From the NCBI GenBank assembly GCA_947377425.1, contig CANCFZ010000068.1, positions 1 through 10,607 of the forward strand: a stretch of 10,607 nucleotides of DNA. Reading direction: 5' to 3'. A model generated the notes under the pieces. That model made no database searches, was not told the DNA's origin, and worked only from the letters and a program-made list of their open reading frames with translations. The stretch comes from Flavobacteriaceae bacterium (GTDB lineage: Bacteria > Bacteroidota > Bacteroidia > Flavobacteriales > Flavobacteriaceae). The position numbers were made by a program, and so were the translations under genes. Below are positions 6,653 through 10,607 of this stretch, one piece after another. The number at the start of each line of letters is the position of its first letter. Position 1 is the first letter of the stretch.

Positions 6653-6690
6653 TTTTGTTTTGTAAAGTTGCGAGGTTATGGGGTAATTGT

Positions 6691-6739
6691 TTTAGTAAAA
6701 AAAGTTAGTTTTTAGTAATTATTTACATTTCTTTAGTAA
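6691..6739. repeat. Three TTTAGTAA boxes spaced 20 and 21 bases apart
   Basis: Identical 8-mers start at 6691, 6711 and 6732, so neighbouring copies lie on nearly the same face of the helix (two turns apart). Two more TTAGTA cores, at 6826 and 6865, run in the same direction nearer the regulator gene. They lie 96-145 bases before the precursor start codon. This is what an array of protein-binding sites looks like; the protein is unknown, and the neighbouring XRE regulator is the first candidate. Confidence 0.55.
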
Positions 6740-6905
6740 AATTTTACTTATCAAAAAATTAACATAAAAGGCGCTTAACCATCCTATTTTGTTAAACCGT
6801 AAAAAAAAGTCTAAAATGCCGTAACTTAGTATTAAAACTTGTAGTTAAATTAGTTTAATTTTATTTAGTACTTGCAAACAATTTTTTTTAGATTAATATT
6901 TTTAC

Positions 6906-7280
6906 ATGGTAATTGGCAACAAATTAAGAAAATTAAGAATGGGTAAAGGATATTCGCAAGAATATTTAGCAGAGGTTTTAGAAGTTTCACAAAAAACCTA
7001 TTCTAATATGGAAAACAATAAATCATCTATATCAATAGAAACGCTAAAAAAAATAGCCGAAGAATACAAAATTGATTTAATTGAACTTTTATCAGATGAT
7101 AAGGTCATAGTTCAAAACAATAGTTCTAGAGAAAGCAGTACTTTTCAGGGTGGTATTATAATAAACCATATGTCAGAAGAACTTCTCAATCAGATGAAAG
7201 AACGAATTGTAGAACTGAAAGAAACAATATTAGAAAAGAACAAGCATATAGAACTTTTAGAAAAAAGGTTAAATAATTAA
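6906..7280 (+). CDS. XRE-family HTH transcriptional regulator with C-terminal coiled coil
   Basis: 124 aa. Residues 5-62 form a Cro/C1-type helix-turn-helix domain: GNKLRKLRMGKGYSQEYLAE, then VSQKTYSNMENNKSSISIETL with the recognition helix at about 27-37, and LKKIAEEYKIDLIELL. A polar linker (63-88) leads to a charged helix from about 89 to the end (MKERIVELKETILEKNKHIE) with coiled-coil heptads, a likely dimerisation segment. No ligand-binding or peptidase domain is present. It is a single gene with its own terminator, divergent from the Cys-rich precursor operon across 310 bp of box-rich DNA, which makes it a plausible regulator of that operon and of itself. Proteins of this shape are common in flavobacteria, so a separate role is also possible. 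Confidence 0.92.
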   Translation: MVIGNKLRKLRMGKGYSQEYLAEVLEVSQKTYSNMENNKSSISIETLKKIAEEYKIDLIELLSDDKVIVQNNSSRESSTFQGGIIINHMSEELLNQMKERIVELKETILEKNKHIELLEKRLNN

Positions 7281-7282
7281 AC

Positions 7283-7320
7283 AAAAAAAGTCGTTTCATT
7301 AATTTGAAACGACCTTTTTT
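7283..7320. terminator. Bidirectional terminator between the XRE gene and the TlpA-like gene
   Basis: Stem 7283-7298 with 7305-7320 (16 positions, one mismatch; core GTCGTTTCA/TGAAACGAC), loop TTAATT, A run on the left and T run on the right. It sits between two convergent stop codons (7280 and 7337) and can serve both transcripts. Confidence 0.92.
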
Positions 7321-7336
7321 GTTTTTTGCTTTTTTA

Positions 7337-8332
7337 TTACTTCAATAGTCCATCCAATTTTTCTACTAATTTTGGATCAGATGGTCTTGCTTCGTCAGCA
7401 CTAACCACTTTTCCTTTAGGATCAATTAATATAAATCTTGGAATAGAATTAATTCCGAATGCTTTAATAAAATCTGAATTCCAATTTTTATCAGCAAACA
7501 ATTGAATTCCTCCAAGCGATTTATCTTTTACAAAGGTTTTCCATTTTTCAAAATCTTTATCAACATCCACAGAAATACTTACAAAAGCAATATTTTTTCC
7601 TTTATATTTTTCTTCTACTTTAGCCAAATGAGGAATCTCTCCACGACATGGCCCGCACCAAGTAGCCCATACATCTATATAAACGTATTTTCCTCTTAAA
7701 TCCTCCAATTTGGTTTTGCCTCCAGCATAATTCACATAGTCAAATGTTGGTGATGTTGAATTGTTTAATTTTAATTGTTCTTGCTTCTTGTTGAAATATG
7801 ATTTTAATTCAAACAATTCTTTTTCCATTCCTTTCTTTTGTAAAGCAACAAAGTTGGCATCAAAATTTCCTTTTTCTAATTTAGAAATATCGGTATTTTG
7901 TTTGGCATCAATTTTTTTAGTGAACTCTTCTGGAGACGATGCCAAGAGATCATCATAACTAAAATCGCCATCAGAAAGAATTTTTTGAGCTAAAAAATTA
8001 TTTTCTGCGGCACCTTTTCCTGAATAAGTAACCGATTCGTCAAAGTTTTTAGCATCCAATTTCAAAGTCAAATCATAACCGTTTTTCAAAAATAAATCCG
8101 TGTATTCTTCACCATTATAAAGTTGGTACATTCCTTCTTTTACGTCAAATGATGCGCTAAAATGTCCATCTCCTTCAACTTTAATTTCTTTTATAATTAT
8201 TTTATTGTCTTTAATAAAAAGAATGTCGCCGTTTTTGTTGGTCACATCGGCTTGAAATTTCATTACATTATCTTGTCCAAAGCTTATATTGGAGAATACC
8301 AGAGCTAATAAAAAGAATCCTAATTTTTTCAT
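7337..8332 (-). CDS. Secreted TlpA-like thioredoxin-family protein with N-terminal DUF4369-like domain
   Basis: 331 aa, periplasmic thiol-disulfide oxidoreductase of the kind abundant in Bacteroidota. Signal peptide 1-19 (MKKLGFFLLALVFSNISFG, cleavage before Q20). Residues about 24-100 are a beta-rich domain (ADVTNKNGDILFI, GHFSASFDVKEGMYQLY) resembling DUF4369; a helical linker follows. The thioredoxin domain (about 195-331) has VWATWCGPCRGEIPHL, with the redox pair C226/C229, and cis-Pro P298 in SIPRF. The ATG at 8330-8332 is chosen over an upstream TTG because it begins the signal peptide and because the promoter's TACATTTG (8364-8357) overlaps the upstream candidate. It has its own promoter and terminator, so it is not part of the precursor operon, though it could act on the same peptide in the periplasm. 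Confidence 0.93.
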   Translation of the reverse strand: MKKLGFFLLALVFSNISFGQDNVMKFQADVTNKNGDILFIKDNKIIIKEIKVEGDGHFSASFDVKEGMYQLYNGEEYTDLFLKNGYDLTLKLDAKNFDESVTYSGKGAAENNFLAQKILSDGDFSYDDLLASSPEEFTKKIDAKQNTDISKLEKGNFDANFVALQKKGMEKELFELKSYFNKKQEQLKLNNSTSPTFDYVNYAGGKTKLEDLRGKYVYIDVWATWCGPCRGEIPHLAKVEEKYKGKNIAFVSISVDVDKDFEKWKTFVKDKSLGGIQLFADKNWNSDFIKAFGINSIPRFILIDPKGKVVSADEARPSDPKLVEKLDGLLK

Positions 8333-8356
8333 ATTATAATTTTTAGTTTGTGAAAT

Positions 8357-8385
8357 CAAATGTAATTAAATTTATTTACCATCAA
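8357..8385 (-). promoter_or_regulatory. Promoter of the TlpA-like gene
   Basis: On the minus strand, TTG (8385-8383), an 18-base spacer, and TACATTTG (8364-8357) match the Bacteroidota consensus fully. Transcription would start at about 8350, some 20 bases before the ATG at 8332. Confidence 0.75.
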
Positions 8386-8431
8386 TTATTCATTAAGAAA
8401 AAATTTAGTGTTTATTTCGGTTGAAGTTTTT

Positions 8432-8439
8432 TACTTTTG
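8432..8439 (+). promoter_or_regulatory. -7 element of the aspS promoter
   Basis: TACTTTTG matches TAnnTTTG exactly. A perfect TTG at the usual distance is missing (GTG at 8408-8410 is 21 bases upstream). Transcription from about 8446 would give a leader of some 44 bases to the ATG at 8490, and would exclude any start codon upstream of that. Confidence 0.6.
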
Positions 8440-8489
8440 CACCCGAGACCAAAGGTCGAATTGTTATTTATAAAAAAATTTTATTCCAA

Positions 8490-10241
8490 ATGTATAGAAG
8501 TCATAATTGCGGCGAGTTGAACGCCTCACATATTAATAAAGAAGTTACACTTGCTGGTTGGGTTCAAAAATCAAGAGATAAAGGATTCATGAATTGGGTT
8601 GATTTACGCGACCGTTATGGAATTACTCAATTATTATTTGACGAAAGTCGTTCCGAAAAATCGGTTTTCGAATTGGCTAAAACTCTTGGAAGAGAATTTG
8701 TAGTTCAAGTTAAAGGAACCGTAATCGAGCGTGAAGCCAAAAACAAAAACATTGCAACTGGTGAAATTGAAATCTTGGTTAAAGAAATGACCATTCTAAA
8801 TGCTTCATTAACGCCTCCTTTCACAATTGAAGATGAAACCGATGGAGGTGAAGACATCAGAATGAAATACCGTTACCTTGACATTAGAAGAAATCCTGTA
8901 AAAAACAGCTTGCTTTTTCGTCATAAAGTAGCTATGGAAGTTCGTAAATATTTATCAGATTTGGATTTCTGTGAAGTTGAAACTCCTTATTTAATCAAAT
9001 CTACACCAGAAGGCGCAAGAGATTTCGTAGTTCCGAGTAGAATGAACGAAGGTCAGTTTTATGCTTTGCCACAATCGCCACAAACCTTCAAACAATTGTT
9101 GATGGTTGGCGGAATGGATAAATATTTTCAAATTGTAAAATGTTTCCGTGACGAAGATTTACGTGCCGACAGACAACCCGAATTCACACAAATCGATTGT
9201 GAAATGGCATTTGTAGAACAAGAAGATATTTTAAATGTATTTGAAGGTTTAACGCGTCATTTATTAAAAGAAATAAAAGGCATTGAAGTAGATAAATTTC
9301 CAAGAATTACCTACGATTATGCAATGAAAACCTATGGAAATGACAAACCAGACATTCGTTTCGGAATGGAATTTGGAGAACTAAATGAAGTTGCCAAAAG
9401 CAAAGACTTTCCAGTTTTCAACGCAGCAGAATTAGTAGTTGGAATTGCAGTTCCCGGCGCAGGCGAATATACTCGTAAAGAAATTGACGGATTGATTGAC
9501 TGGGTTAAACGTCCACAAGTTGGTGCCAGCGGAATGGTTTATGTAAAATGTAATGAAGATGGAACGTATAAATCATCTGTAGATAAATTTTACGATCAAA
9601 ACGATTTGTCAAATTGGGCAAAAACAACTGGAGCTGTTGCAGGTGATATGATTTTTGTACTTTCTGGTCCAGCTGATAAAACTAGAACGCAACTTTCTGC
9701 TTTAAGAATGGAATTAGCAACAAGATTAGGATTAAGAAATCCAGCTGAGTTTGCTCCGTTATGGGTTGTAGATTTCCCATTATTAGAATTAGATGAAGAA
9801 AGCGGAAGATGGCACGCAATGCACCATCCATTCACATCACCAAAACCAGAAGACATGGAATTATTGGCGACAAATCCAGGAAAAGTTCGTGCAAACGCTT
9901 ATGATATGGTTTTGAATGGAAACGAAATCGGTGGTGGTTCTATCAGAATTCATGATAAAGCTACGCAACAATTGATGTTCAAATATTTAGGATTTACTGA
10001 GGAAGAAGCTCGTAATCAATTCGGATTTTTAATGGATGCGTTCCAATTTGGTGCACCACCACACGGAGGTTTAGCCTTTGGATTGGATAGATTAGTAGCA
10101 ATTCTTGGCGGACAAGAAACCATTCGTGATTTTATTGCTTTCCCAAAAAACAATTCTGGAAGAGATGTTATGATTGATGCGCCATCGGTTATTGATGATG
10201 CACAATTAAAGGAATTACATATCAAAGTCGAGTTAAAGTAA
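8490..10241 (+). CDS. aspS: Aspartyl-tRNA synthetase
   Basis: 583 aa, a class II aminoacyl-tRNA synthetase that charges tRNA-Asp in the cytoplasm. The N-terminal OB-fold anticodon-binding domain (about 1-105) begins MYRSHNCGEL, the usual family start. Motif 1 is around 148-167, motif 2 is FRDEDLRADRQPEFTQID (219-236) and motif 3 contains GLAFGLDRLVAIL (GLDR at 531-534), with HPF and GAPPHGG stretches before it. The insert at about 290-410 (PRITYDYAMKTYG, FNAAELVVGIAVPG) is the bacterial GAD domain, so this is the bacterial-type enzyme of normal length. The frame is open upstream to a TTG at 8421, but that start would precede the promoter element and add 23 unrelated residues. No clear terminator follows before the cold-shock gene. 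Confidence 0.98.
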   Translation: MYRSHNCGELNASHINKEVTLAGWVQKSRDKGFMNWVDLRDRYGITQLLFDESRSEKSVFELAKTLGREFVVQVKGTVIEREAKNKNIATGEIEILVKEMTILNASLTPPFTIEDETDGGEDIRMKYRYLDIRRNPVKNSLLFRHKVAMEVRKYLSDLDFCEVETPYLIKSTPEGARDFVVPSRMNEGQFYALPQSPQTFKQLLMVGGMDKYFQIVKCFRDEDLRADRQPEFTQIDCEMAFVEQEDILNVFEGLTRHLLKEIKGIEVDKFPRITYDYAMKTYGNDKPDIRFGMEFGELNEVAKSKDFPVFNAAELVVGIAVPGAGEYTRKEIDGLIDWVKRPQVGASGMVYVKCNEDGTYKSSVDKFYDQNDLSNWAKTTGAVAGDMIFVLSGPADKTRTQLSALRMELATRLGLRNPAEFAPLWVVDFPLLELDEESGRWHAMHHPFTSPKPEDMELLATNPGKVRANAYDMVLNGNEIGGGSIRIHDKATQQLMFKYLGFTEEEARNQFGFLMDAFQFGAPPHGGLAFGLDRLVAILGGQETIRDFIAFPKNNSGRDVMIDAPSVIDDAQLKELHIKVELK

Positions 10242-10403
10242 TTTATATCAAATTCGCAACGTATTAGATGACAATCATTTGAAAATTCATAAATAGTTGC
10301 TTTTTCATCTCAATTTTTATGATATTTTAAATATTAATCTGAAAATCATTCAATTAGAATTGTAAATTCAAATAACTATTTTAACTTTTTATTAAAATTT
10401 TGT

Positions 10404-10432
10404 TTGCTATGTCAGAAATAAGTATATCTTTG
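10404..10432 (+). promoter_or_regulatory. Promoter of the cold-shock protein gene
   Basis: TTG (10404-10406), an 18-base spacer and TATCTTTG (10425-10432) match the Bacteroidota consensus exactly. Transcription would start at about 10439, giving a leader of only some 23 bases, much shorter than the long thermosensing leader of E. coli cspA. Confidence 0.8.
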
Positions 10433-10461
10433 ACCATTATTAATAATTATTATTACACACA

Positions 10462-10607
10462 ATGCGCACAGGAACAGTTAAATTTTTCAATGAATCAAAA
10501 GGTTACGGATTCATTACAGATGATGAAAATGGAAAAGACATTTTCGTTCACGCTACAGGTATTAAAGCTGAAAACTTAAACGAAGGAGACAAAGTTTCTT
10601 ACGAAGA
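10462..10607 (+). CDS. Cold-shock domain protein (CspA family), 3' end cut by the window
   Basis: 48 codons are visible of a family that usually has 63-70. The protein begins MRTGTVKFFNESKGYGFI and contains both nucleic-acid-binding motifs: RNP1 KGYGFI and RNP2 DIFVHAT. Such proteins form a five-strand beta barrel that binds single-stranded RNA or DNA and acts as an RNA chaperone, in cold adaptation or in general growth. The gene has its own strong promoter. The window ends inside the sequence KVSYE, so the last strand and the stop codon are not seen. Confidence 0.95.
   Translation, partial: MRTGTVKFFNESKGYGFITDDENGKDIFVHATGIKAENLNEGDKVSYE

Larger units (their letters stand above)
6596..6905. 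promoter_or_regulatory. 310-bp divergent regulatory region between precursor and XRE regulator
   Basis: No gene is visible here. The region must hold the promoters of both divergent genes. For the precursor a weak -7 candidate on the minus strand is AAATTTTG (6642-6635), one base off TAnnTTTG, with no clear TTG upstream. For the regulator, TTG at 6872-6874 and TATTTTTA at 6897-6904 would place the transcript start almost at the ATG. It also holds five same-direction TTAGTA boxes, the palindrome TATCGCGATA (6643-6652), and a small inverted repeat AAATTA-GTT-TAATTT (6847-6861). Confidence 0.6.

Noticed and set aside
6691..6739. The repeated TTTAGTAA boxes as a possible CRISPR array.
   Set aside because: The units are only 8 bases and spacers about 12, far too short, and no cas genes are near.
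8333..8359. N-terminal extension of the TlpA-like protein from a TTG codon.
   Set aside because: It would overlap the promoter's -7 element (8364-8357) and place nine residues in front of a complete signal peptide.
8421..8489. N-terminal extension of AspRS from a TTG codon.
   Set aside because: The extra 23 residues do not match the family start, and the -7 element TACTTTTG at 8432-8439 lies inside them; ATG at 8490 gives the standard N-terminus.
10242..10403. A terminator after aspS.
   Set aside because: No stem of useful length followed by a T run could be found; only scattered short complementary stretches in AT-rich DNA.

Overview
The window looks like a piece of a Flavobacterium-type chromosome (Bacteroidota). 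It is AT-rich, and several genes are preceded by promoters of the Bacteroidota type (TTG, about 18 bases, then TAnnTTTG). Signal peptides end in FAQ, NAQ or FGQ. The housekeeping genes (AspRS, RND pump, TlpA-like thioredoxin, cold-shock protein) read like flavobacterial proteins. This assignment comes from sequence style, not a database search.

Layout. Positions 1-2637 (+) hold the 3' part of an AcrB-type RND efflux permease, closed by a hairpin terminator. Then comes a non-coding array of four 41-bp direct repeats ending in a 25-bp-arm palindrome (2698-2876). A 248-aa protein of unknown function (2957-3703, +) converges on a minus-strand operon, with a shared bidirectional terminator between them. 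The operon is transcribed from 6595 down to 3743. A divergent XRE-type regulator (6906-7280, +) lies across a 310-bp intergenic region. Beyond a second bidirectional terminator is a secreted TlpA-like thioredoxin (7337-8332, -), divergent from aspS (8490-10241, +). A cold-shock protein gene runs off the right edge (10462-10607, +).

The most interesting part is 3743-7280. The first operon gene encodes a 191-aa precursor with a Sec signal peptide and a helical, Cys-free middle. Its last 37 residues hold eight cysteines in a pattern that resembles fulvocin C, the disulfide-rich bacteriocin of Myxococcus fulvus. An intrinsic terminator follows this gene, and then come a five-TM protein with a periplasmic CSVC thioredoxin domain, a three-TM mini-permease, an ABC ATPase that apparently starts at TTG, and a small secreted protein. 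I read this as a cluster for making, oxidising and exporting (or resisting) a Cys-rich peptide. High expression of the precursor relative to the accessory genes would be set by read-through of the terminator, and regulation may come from the XRE protein and the repeated TTAGTA boxes in the intergenic region. The family of the precursor is known by name; the function of this gene set is inference.

The operon is visibly more AT-rich than the RND and aspS genes on either side and is bounded by strong terminators, which fits an accessory module inserted between core genes.
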